DNA of 64,000 bases, taken from NCBI RefSeq assembly GCF_018135625.1, contig NZ_CP073079.1, forward strand, positions 1 to 64,000, written 5' to 3'. Both the position numbers and the translations under genes were made by a program. The notes beneath the pieces were generated by a model. That model did not search any database, was not told where the DNA came from, and saw only the letters and a list, made by a program, of their open reading frames with translations. The stretch is from Phenylobacterium montanum. GTDB taxonomy: Bacteria; Pseudomonadota; Alphaproteobacteria; Caulobacterales; Caulobacteraceae. Of the stretch, positions 26,902 through 35,800 are shown piece after piece. The stretch's first letter is position 1. Each line of letters begins with the position of its first letter.

Positions 26902-27854
26902 CCCACGCTCCCATCGGCGACGGCGGCTCTGAAGAGGCGAGCGAACCGGCCCTGTTCGCAAGCAATGCCATCGACGTCACGCAACTGGCGAAGCAGTCCA
27001 GAGGCGCTCGCCCGGGGCGTAATCCGGCCCTTGATCAGGAGCAGCAGGTCGGCGTCGGACCGCTGTATGCGCGCCGGCCTTTCGGGGGCTTCGAAGTGCG
27101 AGAGGGCTGACCGCACGGCCGCAGCGTCGGCGGCGCGATCGATGGGTTGGCCCGCAATGTGTTCCACGAAGTGGAGGAGGGCGCGCTGGGCGAAATCCGA
27201 GCGCGTCCCGGGCGCCAGGGCATCCAGTCGATCATCGTAGGGGAGTACCGCGGAGTGGAGCGCCTCGGGCAGCGCCCGGATGAGGTTCGCTCCAAATATC
27301 CGCACACGCTCCAGCACCGGCGGCGGTGCGGCGGCAAGGCTAGCGCCTGCCATTTCGGCATACGGCCTCGTCAGCGCGACGAGGATCCGCCCTGGTCCGT
27401 CCTCTTGGAGATGACCCCAGCCGACAGAGTGGCTACCCGCCATTGCGCTTGCGAACCACGTCGTCGGATCAAAAGGCCCGTCGACTTTGGCCGATATGGA
27501 GTCGGGCACATCGCGGGCGATCGTCAGGCCATAGGCGGGGACAACGGCTTCCCCGGGCACGAGGCCAAGGCCGGCTGAAATCACGTAGAGCGGGCTGGCC
27601 GCCGTGGTGGCGGCGGCCTTCGCCAGGCCGAACGCGCGCCCTGCGTAGAGATCGGCGGCCGTCACCTTAGCGGGCAATGTAGCGACAGCTCTCCGCCAAG
27701 CGAGTTCCTGATCTGACTGGGTCTGGAGGTCTAGACCGGCGGGCGTTCCCTCGGCAGGGACCTTGAGGCGCTTCTGCTGAGCGCAGATCGTAACCACAGC
27801 GGCAATTGAGCCTCGCCGGGCGGGGTTACTGGGTCCAAATGAGCCTATTTTCAT
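26898..27854 (-). CDS. DpdC candidate (YaaA/DUF6884-like N-terminal domain)
   Basis: This 318-residue protein leads the modification operon. Its N-terminal half has VVTICAQQKRLKVPA, then AADLYAGRAFGLAK, PLYVISAGLGLVPG and VPAYGLTIARD, the order of blocks I associate with YaaA/DUF6884-like proteins. GRILVALTRPYAEM follows, and the C-terminus may contain a winged helix (GRITPRASASGLLRQLRDVD). In Salmonella, DpdC turns preQ0 in DNA to its amide (dADG). Position and partial resemblance make this the best DpdC candidate here, but I cannot confirm it. The ATG at 27854 directly follows a region full of inverted repeats. Confidence 0.65.
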   Translation of the reverse strand: MKIGSFGPSNPARRGSIAAVVTICAQQKRLKVPAEGTPAGLDLQTQSDQELAWRRAVATLPAKVTAADLYAGRAFGLAKAAATTAASPLYVISAGLGLVPGEAVVPAYGLTIARDVPDSISAKVDGPFDPTTWFASAMAGSHSVGWGHLQEDGPGRILVALTRPYAEMAGASLAAAPPPVLERVRIFGANLIRALPEALHSAVLPYDDRLDALAPGTRSDFAQRALLHFVEHIAGQPIDRAADAAAVRSALSHFEAPERPARIQRSDADLLLLIKGRITPRASASGLLRQLRDVDGIACEQGRFARLFRAAVADGSVG

Positions 27855-27865
27855 GAATAACTGCG

Positions 27866-27921
27866 CCCCAAAATGTCATTCGCCAGCCCGGCTCTCTCTT
27901 GGCGAGCCCCACATTTTGGGG
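27866..27921. repeat. 11-bp inverted repeat (hairpin) upstream of the DpdC candidate
   Basis: CCCCAAAATGT (27866-27876) and ACATTTTGGGG (27911-27921) are perfect complements separated by 34 bases. Inside, CGCCA (27881-27885) pairs with TGGCG (27900-27904), and alternatively GGCTC with GAGCC. The left arm overlaps the 15-bp arm ending at 27870. It may be a leader structure or operator. Confidence 0.7.
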
Positions 27922-27922
27922 T

Positions 27923-27937
27923 GCTGACAATGTCAGC
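27923..27937. promoter_or_regulatory. 15-bp palindrome, candidate operator of the modification operon
   Basis: GCTGACA-A-TGTCAGC is a perfect palindrome about 70 bases upstream of the DpdC candidate. The half-site core TGTCA also occurs at 27874-27878. It looks like a binding site for a dimeric repressor; the regulator is unknown. Confidence 0.6.
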
Positions 27938-28145
27938 TACTACGTGTGGACGTTAGCATATGTCTGATTCCACAGCTAGGCCCAGACGCCGCTTTTCGAA
28001 AATCTGTTGAGCAAAAACTGCGGCAACGGCGGGCCACGTTATTCGACCGTGGGGCGCAGTTATTGGGTCGCGGCCCTGCGAGGCCCACCTGGTCGGCGGT
28101 GCGTCAGCGCTTGGCGGATGGCGGCGGTTGCGGTCTAGTAGATGG

Positions 28146-28280
28146 ATGATCCAGACCACCACGCGGCTTAGTAGGGGCGCTCGCCTCCGCCGCAGATCGC
28201 CGGGTTGGATCTATCTGGCGATGATCGTGGGCGGAATCGTCGTGACGTTGGCGAGCCTGGCCCTGCATCTCCGCTTCTAG
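28146..28280 (+). CDS. Possible 44-residue single-span membrane protein
   Basis: A short frame from ATG 28146 to TAG 28280 encodes a basic N-terminus (MIQTTTRLSRGARLRRR) followed by a clear transmembrane stretch (WIYLAMIVGGIVVTLASLAL). The arrangement is that of a small inner-membrane protein. No convincing Shine-Dalgarno site is seen and there is no neighbour on the same strand. It lies in the 590-base gap between the dpd operon and the MFS gene. Function unknown; existence uncertain. Confidence 0.35.
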   Translation: MIQTTTRLSRGARLRRRSPGWIYLAMIVGGIVVTLASLALHLRF

Positions 28281-28446
28281 CGCTCGCTGGTCGATGGCGG
28301 GAGATGGCCAAGTCGAACGGCGCGCCGGTGACACTTCTAAATGGCTGCGTTAGTTTCGCGTCTAATATATCTTATCGGAAATTAACCATATAAATCAATA
28401 TGTTAGGCAGATTCGTGCGCGGCAGACAACGCCGCCTCCGACACCA
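28281..28446. other. AT-rich intergenic segment with imperfect inverted repeat
   Basis: No gene is seen here. Bases 28360-28410 are the most AT-rich stretch of the window. CTAATATAT (28362-28370) and ATATGTTAG (28398-28406) are inverted repeats with one mismatch. It could be a promoter, an integration junction, or simply foreign sequence. Confidence 0.4.
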
Positions 28447-29667
28447 CTAGGCTTCCGGTGTCCGACCGCCGAGCGCAGCGGTCACGAGCGTTGCCAGGCC
28501 GCCCAGGCCCATGCAAACGGCGAGATAGAAGAACGCGGCCGCGGGCGAGATGATCGTCCAGAGCAGACCGGCAACTGCGCTCGCCGCGAATCCGCCGAAG
28601 CTTTGCATGGCCGCCAAAAGCCCGAACGCCGAACCTCTGAGATCAGCCGGTGCGATCGCGGCGACCGCGGCGTGCTGCCCCGTCTCCAGGGCGCCTGCGG
28701 CCAGGCCCGCCAGGACGAAACCGATCGCCAGCCAGGCGATCGATCCGCTGGTGAAGGCAAGATAGCCGCCGGCGAACATCAGCGCGCCTGTCGCCACAAC
28801 CCAGACTGGGCCGCGATGGTCGCTGACGTAGCCGGCAGGAAAGCTGATCAACGTCGCCGCGACGTTGTAGGCGATGTAGAGGCCGAGCGCGGTCTGGGTG
28901 GCGCCTTGTAGCCCCAGATGAGGCGTTAGCGCCTGGGTGGCGCGCAGGATCAAGAGCGTTGCGGCCGCTCCGCCCAGTTCGAGCACGGTCATGGCCAGCA
29001 GGAGCCGGCCAAGCGGCCCACGCACGAGTGCCGCCAGTTTGATCCTGAGCGGTGCGCTCGTGCGCCGTGTCAGGCGCGGCGCGCGCGCGACGGCGAAGAA
29101 GATCGCCGCCGCGGCAAACAGGCCCGGCACGATTGAGACCAGAATGGCGGATCGGACCCCAATCAGACTGACCAGGACGAGCGCAAGCGCCGGCCCCACG
29201 ATGGCGCCGAGATTGTCCATGGCGCGTTCGAACCCGTAGGCGCGGCCGTAGCCGTCGGCCGGCGCGATATCGGCCAAGAGCGCGTTTCGGGCCGGCACGC
29301 GCAGACCCCGCGCGGTCCAGGCGGCGACACGAAAGGCTCCGACCTGCCAGGACGCCGCAGCAATGCCGATCAACGACGAGAGCAGCGCCGTGGAAGCGTA
29401 GCCGCCGATTGCGACCTGCTTGCGCTGGCCGGGATCGTCGGCGATGGGACCGCCCGCGAGCCGGGCCAGTCCAGAGGCGCCGTTGGCGAGTCCCTCAATC
29501 AGTCCCAGCACCGCAGCGGGCGCGCCAAGGCTGGAGAGCAAGGACGGGAGCAGCGCCGTCGGAACCTCGTGACCGACATCGGAGAAGAAACTGGCGAGTC
29601 CGATGCCGGCCACCCCCGGCGTGAACCACGACCTCGGTGGCGACTGCTTTTGTTGATCCATCGCCAT
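28447..29667 (-). CDS. MFS transporter
   Basis: This inner-membrane secondary transporter has about 12 predicted helices in roughly 406 residues from ATG 29667 (29661 is also possible). The opening (GIGLASFFSDVGHEVPTALL) and helix 2-3 region are typical of small-molecule exporters. YVSDHRGPVWVV is the helix 8-9 loop motif, and IAPADLRGSAFGLLAAMQSF the helix 10 region. It is monocistronic. The same family supplies the broken gene at 32217-32785. Substrate is unknown; efflux of a drug or metal complex is plausible given the neighbours. Confidence 0.85.
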   Translation of the reverse strand: MAMDQQKQSPPRSWFTPGVAGIGLASFFSDVGHEVPTALLPSLLSSLGAPAAVLGLIEGLANGASGLARLAGGPIADDPGQRKQVAIGGYASTALLSSLIGIAAASWQVGAFRVAAWTARGLRVPARNALLADIAPADGYGRAYGFERAMDNLGAIVGPALALVLVSLIGVRSAILVSIVPGLFAAAAIFFAVARAPRLTRRTSAPLRIKLAALVRGPLGRLLLAMTVLELGGAAATLLILRATQALTPHLGLQGATQTALGLYIAYNVAATLISFPAGYVSDHRGPVWVVATGALMFAGGYLAFTSGSIAWLAIGFVLAGLAAGALETGQHAAVAAIAPADLRGSAFGLLAAMQSFGGFAASAVAGLLWTIISPAAAFFYLAVCMGLGGLATLVTAALGGRTPEA

Positions 29668-29777
29668 CCCATTCGTGAACTGCAAAGTCTGTCAGTAGCA
29701 TGTGCCCAGTCGGGGCCTAACCGGCGGCTACGGGATCCCCGGCGCCATAGGAGAATCCTGGGGTTCTGGGAGCCCCC

Positions 29778-30203
29778 TCACCTCACGATCAGCACTGGGC
29801 AGTGGAGCAGATGGGCGATGCGGTCTGCGCGTGTGCCCAGCATCCGCTCATACAGAGCTGCGTTTCCGGTCGCGCCGATCACCACCAAGTCAAAGGCGTT
29901 GTCGTTGGCGAAATCCACGATCGTCCGGATGACGTGGCCGGTGAAGACATGCGGTTTGATCGACACGTTCAACCGCGCGGCAATAGCTTGGGCGCGCTTG
30001 ATCTCGCCGCGGACCAGCTTGTCCTCATGGGCTTTGGTCTGCGCAATCTCGTCGATCATGTCGGTGTCGGGTAGGATCGACACCTCTTCGACCAGGATCA
30101 TGTGCAGCTCGCCAGCGTATCTGGCTGCAAGGTCGCAGGCGATTTCAAGGGCCTTGAAGGCGTTGTTCGAGCCGTCGTTGGCGCTGAGTATCTTGCGAAA
30201 CAC
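29778..30203 (-). CDS. Universal stress protein (UspA family)
   Basis: This 141-residue single-domain Usp protein begins FRKILSANDGSNNAFKALEI after a GTG start at 30203 and ends IAHLLHCPVLIVR. The nucleotide-binding pattern G-x2-G-x9-G-S/T is close to VIGATGNAALYERMLGTRAD, so ATP binding is likely. GTG overlaps the stop of the antiporter gene by one base (TAGTG), so it is co-translated and may regulate the transporter, as Usp proteins linked to antiporters often do. The frame is open far upstream, but that region codes for the antiporter in another frame. Confidence 0.88.
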   Translation of the reverse strand: MFRKILSANDGSNNAFKALEIACDLAARYAGELHMILVEEVSILPDTDMIDEIAQTKAHEDKLVRGEIKRAQAIAARLNVSIKPHVFTGHVIRTIVDFANDNAFDLVVIGATGNAALYERMLGTRADRIAHLLHCPVLIVR

Positions 30204-31432
30204 TACACACCCTCCTCGGCTGGCGCGGCACCCCGCGCGGGCTCTGCGACCGGTTCCAGTTCCGCGTCCTCGTCGGGCTCTGTGGCGGGCAGGAGGTGGT
30301 GCGGCAGATAGAAAGCGTTGGCGATCAGGGTCGGAACGACGGCGCTGCCGATCACGGCGGCGACCAGGAGCGAATATTGCGCTTGGCTGATGACGTGATG
30401 GGACAGGCCAAACAGCGACGAGATGGTCCCGAAGGTCAGGCCGGTGGACATCAACAGCGTGGTGTACATCGACTCCCGGCGCGGACTCTTGAAGAACCGC
30501 GTAGTGGGGAAGACGCCGACGAACTTCGTAGCCATCTTCGCGCCCAACAGGACCACGAACGCCAAGGGAGCGGCAATCAGTGCGGGCACGGCCACGAACG
30601 ATCCGGCCCGTATGAAGTAAAATGGGGTCAAGAGGCCGAAGGTCAAAGTCCTCAGCCGCCGGACGAGGACGTGATCCTTGCCGACCGTGCCGGCGAGCAC
30701 CATGCCGACCAAGTAGGCCGGGAGCACCGCTTCGCTGTCGGCCCACGCGGCCAGTGCGCCGAGGCCGAACAGGATCAGCAGGAGGAACTTCGCCTCGAGT
30801 TCGGAGGGCCGCCCCCCGTACCAGCGGAAGAAGCGGGGCGTCAGCCAGGGGAGCACCGCAAAGGCGGCGATCGATCCGCCCGCGAAGATCAGCGTCTTGA
30901 TTGTGAACGGTGCAAAGATCAGCCCCAGCGCCAGCACCGTCAGCAGGTCGTTGATGAAACACGCCGCGAGAATGGTCTTGCCATAGTCCGTCCGGTTGAG
31001 GCCGAACTCCAGCATCACGGCGTAGACGACGGCGACCGATGTGGTCGACAGGGCCACCCCGGCGAGCAGGCTCGGCCGAAGCTCCCAATGGAGCAGGAAA
31101 AAGGCGGCCGCCGCGCAGCCAACGAACGGAGCCGTGAATCCGACCACGCCGACGGCGCCGACTTCCTTAAGCTTGGTCTCAAGCACACGAGGGTCGAGCT
31201 CCGCGCCGGCCAGGAAGGTCAGCACAATGGCGCCGGCGCCCGACAGGAAGGTGATCCAGGATTCACCGGTCCCCAGCACGGCCTGGCCGATGATCGCCCC
31301 GATGATCAGCTGGGCGATGGTTCCGACGACGATTTCCGAAAGCGCCGTGGCGATCCGCAGCCAGATCGACAGCAAGGTCGCGACCAGCGCCAGACCCAAC
31401 CACAGCGCCGCAAGAGCCCAGACGTGGGTCAT
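30203..31432 (-). CDS. CPA2-family monovalent cation/proton antiporter
   Basis: This 409-residue inner-membrane protein matches the KefB/NapA-like CPA2 family, exchanging Na+ or K+ for protons. It has about 12 helices, including ALSTTSVAVVYAVMLEFG and CFINDLLTVLALG, the Asn-Asp pair of the ion-binding site. ADSEAVLPAYLVGMVLAG and FGLLTPFYFIRAGSF are standard. I prefer ATG 31432 (MTHVWALAALWLGLALV) since the upstream extension is not membrane-like. The C-terminal tail is acidic and cytoplasmic. It is coupled to the UspA gene; a 10-bp inverted repeat lies upstream at 31510-31558. Confidence 0.88.
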   Translation of the reverse strand: MTHVWALAALWLGLALVATLLSIWLRIATALSEIVVGTIAQLIIGAIIGQAVLGTGESWITFLSGAGAIVLTFLAGAELDPRVLETKLKEVGAVGVVGFTAPFVGCAAAAFFLLHWELRPSLLAGVALSTTSVAVVYAVMLEFGLNRTDYGKTILAACFINDLLTVLALGLIFAPFTIKTLIFAGGSIAAFAVLPWLTPRFFRWYGGRPSELEAKFLLLILFGLGALAAWADSEAVLPAYLVGMVLAGTVGKDHVLVRRLRTLTFGLLTPFYFIRAGSFVAVPALIAAPLAFVVLLGAKMATKFVGVFPTTRFFKSPRRESMYTTLLMSTGLTFGTISSLFGLSHHVISQAQYSLLVAAVIGSAVVPTLIANAFYLPHHLLPATEPDEDAELEPVAEPARGAAPAEEGV

Positions 31433-31509
31433 ATCCGCCTCGCTCCACTCGCCGTCCGGCGCAGGCCGGATCGGCGTCACCGTGTCACGCACGAGGAGGA
31501 ACGGACCTG

Positions 31510-31558
31510 CTCCTACCTTGGCGGCGGGGACACGTGTCCGCCACACCGAAGGTAGGAG
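31510..31558. repeat. Inverted repeat enclosing a 12-bp palindrome, upstream of the antiporter
   Basis: CTCCTACCTT (31510-31519) pairs perfectly with AAGGTAGGAG (31549-31558). Between them lies the palindrome GGACACGTGTCC (31528-31539). The structure is about 80-130 bases upstream of the antiporter start and could be an operator or a leader hairpin. A related palindrome lies at 40679-40688. Confidence 0.65.
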
Positions 31559-31675
31559 TCATCAGCCCTGGGGCAGTTGCGGGGGACTCCATCCCCGGAA
31601 ACTCGATTTGCGCCGATGCTAGCCAAACGCACCTGTTCGAGCAACGTGCCCGCGACGATTTGATTCTTGGGGACG

Positions 31676-32032
31676 TCAGGGGATCGGGGCGCGGAACACG
31701 AAAAAGGCTCCCGCGGAGATCAGCGCGAAACCGAGCACCTGATTGATCGTCACCCTCTGACCAAGATAGGTCACCGCGAAGATCGCGAAAACGATCAGGG
31801 TGATCACCTCCTGCATCGCCTTCAATTGCGCGGCCGAGTAGAGGCCGCTGCCGAATCGGTTGGCGGGTACGGCCAGGCAATACTCAAAGAGGGCTACCCC
31901 CCAGCTTGCCAGGACGACCAGCCAGAGCGGACGGTCCTTGAACTTGAGGTGTCCATACCAGGCGAAGGTCATGAAGACGTTCGAGCAGATGAGCAGAAGG
32001 ACGGGCGTAAGGCGGGCGGCTATGGTTTGCAT
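31676..32032 (-). CDS. DUF486/DMT-family small membrane protein
   Basis: This 118-residue protein has four predicted helices: LTPVLLLICSNVFMTFAWY, PLWLVVLASWGVALFEYCLA, LKAMQEVITLIVFAIFAVTY and INQVLGFALISAGAFFVF. The segment VPANRFGSGLYSAAQLKAMQEV is the hallmark of DUF486, a group in the drug/metabolite transporter fold. I start it at ATG 32032 (MQTIAARLTP). It is monocistronic and ends 129 bases from the inverted repeat upstream of the antiporter. Function unknown. Confidence 0.85.
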   Translation of the reverse strand: MQTIAARLTPVLLLICSNVFMTFAWYGHLKFKDRPLWLVVLASWGVALFEYCLAVPANRFGSGLYSAAQLKAMQEVITLIVFAIFAVTYLGQRVTINQVLGFALISAGAFFVFRAPIP

Positions 32033-32216
32033 GAGCGTGCTAATCCGAAGCGTCACAGGGTGATCAGGCTTTGGACGGTTGTTCATCCGTCGGTGTTGGG
32101 GTCGACGACCCTTACCGCCACGGCGTCGGAGGCGCCATTGACCGCCCGCCTGTATCCTCGAAATTGGCGCGGGGATGGAGTTCCCAGCTTCAAGCCCAGC
32201 GGCCAAAAGGGCTGGC

Positions 32217-32785
32217 CGATTCGCGGCCAGGACTTAGTGCGCCTAAGCGCGGACTACTGGTGGGTGATCGGCGTCGGCGTCGTGCTCACCCTGGCGCGTT
32301 TCAGCGAAGCGTTCCTGGTCCTCAAAGGCAGGGCTGCGGGGCTCCCGCTCGCGCTCGTGCCGGTGGTCATGGTGGTGATGAACGTGGTCTATGCGGCCAC
32401 CTCGGCGCCCGCGGGAGCGCTTTCCGACCGCATTGGCCGGCGGCCGGTGCTCGTGGCCGGCTTGGCCGCCCTCGCCTGCGCAGACCTCGCGCTCGCGCTC
32501 ATGCCGGGGCTGGCGGGCCTCTTCGTGGGCGTGTCCCTCTGGGGCCTCTACATGTGGCTGACCCAAGGCCTGCTTTCGGCGCTGGTGGCCGACACTGCGC
32601 CAGAGGACTTGCGAGGCACGGCCTTCGGCATCTTCAACCTGGCGACGGCTGCGGCCCTCCTGGCGGCCAGTGGGATCGCCGGGCTGTTCTGGGACCGCTA
32701 TGGACCATCGTCCACCTTCCTCGTGGGCGCAGTCTTCGCCGCACTGGCCGCTGCGGGCCTTACGCTTCGGCGGCGACAAGCCTGA
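32217..32785 (+). pseudogene. Truncated MFS transporter, C-terminal half only
   Basis: The frame encodes the second half of an MFS transporter (helices 7-12). It opens with PIRGQDLVRLSADYWWVIG, where full-length relatives have the central loop, then has VVMNVVYAATSAPAGALSDR, LYMWLTQGLLSALVADTAPE and DLRGTAFGIFNLATAAALL, and ends LTLRRRQA. No helices 1-6 are found upstream in any frame: that DNA holds the DUF486 gene on the other strand. An in-frame GTG at 32237 could start a fragment, but half an MFS is unlikely to work. I regard it as a remnant left by deletion or rearrangement. Confidence 0.7.
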
Positions 32786-32831
32786 CTGCGCCGCAGGCCG
32801 ACGCGCATCCATTCGAGGCGCGACGCCGGGA

Positions 32832-35800
32832 TCAAACGCCCTGCGGGGAAGCGGCCGGCGGGGCGGACTCAGCAAGCACATCGACCGCCGGTTCGAACCG
32901 TCCGAACGCCAGCGCCAGCGTCGGCAGCACGAGCAGATTGAGCGCCATGGAGGTCATCAGTCCGCCGAGGATGACGACCGCCATCGGCCCCTCGATCTCG
33001 CGACCGGGGTCGCCCATGCCGATCGCTAGGGGCAGGAGGCCTAGTGCGGTGACGAGCGAGGTCATCAAGATCGGCACAAGCCGGTCTGCGGCGCCTTGGA
33101 TCGCGGTCTGCGGGCCCCAGGTCCGGCCCTCGACTTCGACGAGGTGTTCGAAATGCGAGATCATCAGGATCGAGTTGCGCAGGCTGATGCCGAACACCGT
33201 CACGAAGCCCACCATCGAGCCCAGCGTCAGCATGCCGCCGGTGATCAACACCGCGAGCACGCCGCCGGCCAAGGCGAACGGCAGGTTGGCGAGCACTAGC
33301 AGGAGGTTGCGCCAGTTGCGCGTGACCACGGACAGCAAGAGGACGATTCCAGCGCCGGCGACCAGCGAGTTCAGCAGGAGATCGCTCTGTGACTTCGACT
33401 GGGCTTCGGCTGCCCCAGCGAAGGTCACATAGGCGCCGGCCGGAAGCTTCACTCCCGAGGCGATCGCGGCCTTGGCGTCCTTCACGAAGGAGGCGACGTC
33501 GCGCCCGGCCACATTGGCGGTGACCGTGACCAGCCGGCGCGCCCCCTCGTGCTGCACTTGATAGCGCCCCGGCGCGGCGAAGACGTCGGCGACCTGACTT
33601 AGCTGGACGAATACGCCGCTCGGGGTGCGCAGCGGCAACTGGCCGATCCGTGCGGGGTCGCCGCGGCTGTCGCGGTCGAGGATGGTCAGGACGTTGAACA
33701 CCTGGCTCCCCTCATAGGTCTGGCCCACGACGTCGCCCTGGTAGGCGGTGCGCACGAGGTCGAGCACCTGGACCGGATCGAGCCCCCAGCGCAGCAGGTC
33801 GCCCTTGCGCAGGCGGATGGTGATCTGCGGCAGCCCTGGCGGAGACTGGACCTGCACCTCGCTGGCGCCGGGCACGCCGCCGAGGACGGTCGCCACCACC
33901 TGGGCCTTCTGGTCGAGGAGGTCGAGATCGTTGCCGAAGACGTTGACCGCCACCGCGGCGGTGTAGCCGGAGAGCGTCTCCTCGATGCGCTCGGTCAGGA
34001 AGGTCTTGACCGAGAAGTTGACGCCCACGAAGCCGGCCAGGGCCTTGCGCACCTCGCCCTGCACCTCCTCGGCCTGTTCACCGGTGAGCGGCTTCAGGTC
34101 GACTTCGAACTCGCTGTAGTGCGTTCCCCAGGTGTCGCTGGCCAGTTCCGCCCGGCCGACTCGCTGCCCCACCGACCGGATCTCCGGAATACGGTGAAGG
34201 GCGTCCGCGACCCGCGCGCCGATCCGGGCGGATTCCTCCAGCGAAGTCCCCGGCGCGGCGGACATGTGGATGATGTAGTGGCCTTCCTTGAGCTCGGGGA
34301 TGAACCCGGCGCCGAAGAACGGGAGCGCCGCTGAGGCCAGCACGGTGAACGCCGCGGCAGCGATGCTCACCGGCGTTGGACGTCCGACGATGCCGTCGAG
34401 AAGCCGCTGATAGTGGCCTCGCGACCAGCGCACCACCGGCGGATCGGCAACCTCCCGCAGGCGGCCCACGAGCCACATCATGGCCAACGCCGGCGTCACG
34501 GTGAGCGCCACGACGAGCGAGGCGAGCACCGCCAGGATGTAGGTGATGCCCATGGGCGCGAACAGCCGGCCGGCGATGCCCGAAAGCGCGATGATCGGCA
34601 GGAACACCAGGATCACGGCCAGGGTGGCGTATACGACGGCGCCGCGGACCTCGAAGATCGCCTCGAACACGACGCGGGCCTCCGGCCGCGGATTGTCCGA
34701 CCGCCGGTTCTCCCGCAGGCGGCGCGCGACGTTCTCCACGCCGATGACGGCGTCGTCAACCACCACGCCGACGGCGACCGCCAGGCCGCCCAGGGTCATG
34801 GTGTTCAGGGTCAGGCCCAGGCGCTGGATCACGATGATCGCGGCCAGCAGCGACAGCGGAATGGCGGCGCATGAGATGGCCGCGGTGCGCAGGTTGAAGA
34901 GGAAGAGGAACAGCACCACCACGACCAGCACGCCCCCGAGGATCAGCGAGGTGCGGATGTTGGAAAGCGCGGTGGAGATGAAGTTCGCCGGCCGGAACAG
35001 GTTCGACTGAAGCTCGATCCCCTGCGCCTTCAGCGCCGGCCGAAGCTCCTCCAGCGCCGCCTCGACGCCCCGGGTCACCTCCATGGTGTTGGCGCCGTAC
35101 TGCTCGGAGATGTTCAGGATGACGCCGGGCTTGCCCTGGACCAGGGCCGCTCCGATCGGCGGCTCGGGCGCCACGACGACATCGGCCACGCTGCCCAGGG
35201 TCACCCGTCCGACCCCTTGGCTCGAGACCACGGTGCGGGCGATCTCGTCCGCGCTCAGCGACTGGCCCTCGGTCTGGAAAACGATCCGCTGGTTCTTGGT
35301 GTCGACGAACCCCGCGCCGCGCACGCCCGTAGCCTGCTGGGCGGCGGCCATCACGTCGTTCAGGCCCAGACCGTAGCGGACGAGCTTGTCGGGGTGCACC
35401 TGCACCTGGATCGAGCGGGTGTCGCCGCCGAAGACGATCACGTCGGCGACGCCCGGCACGGCGAGCAGCCGCAGGCGCGTGGTCCACTCCGCGGCCGTGC
35501 GCAGATCCATCTGGCTGCGCGTCTTCGACGTCAGGCCCGCGACGAGCACCGTGCTGGTCGAGGACGTCAGCGGGGTGATCGCCGGCGGCTGCACGCCCTG
35601 CGGCAACTGCTGGGCGGCTGAGGCCAGCCGCTCGGCCACGAGTTGGCGGTCGCGATAGATATCGCTTGCGGGACCGAAGAAAACGCTGACGATCGAAAGG
35701 CCCTGGATCGAAGTCGATCGCAGCGTCTGCACGCCCGGCAGCCCGTTGACCGCGGTCTCGATCGGCCGGGTAACCAGCACCTCGACCTGCTCGGGGGTGA

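Larger units (their letters stand above)
27856..28064. repeat. 15-bp perfect inverted repeat flanking the dpd operon promoter region
   Basis: AATAACTGCGCCCCA at 27856-27870 is the exact reverse complement of TGGGGCGCAGTTATT at 28050-28064. The arms are 179 bases apart. The left arm touches the start of the DpdC candidate, so the pair brackets its probable promoter. It could be an operator pair, or ends of a lost mobile segment. Confidence 0.75.

Noticed and set aside
29778-31088. 436-codon frame covering UspA and part of the antiporter
   Set aside because: Only its last 141 codons encode a real protein (UspA). The upstream part is a shadow of the antiporter gene.
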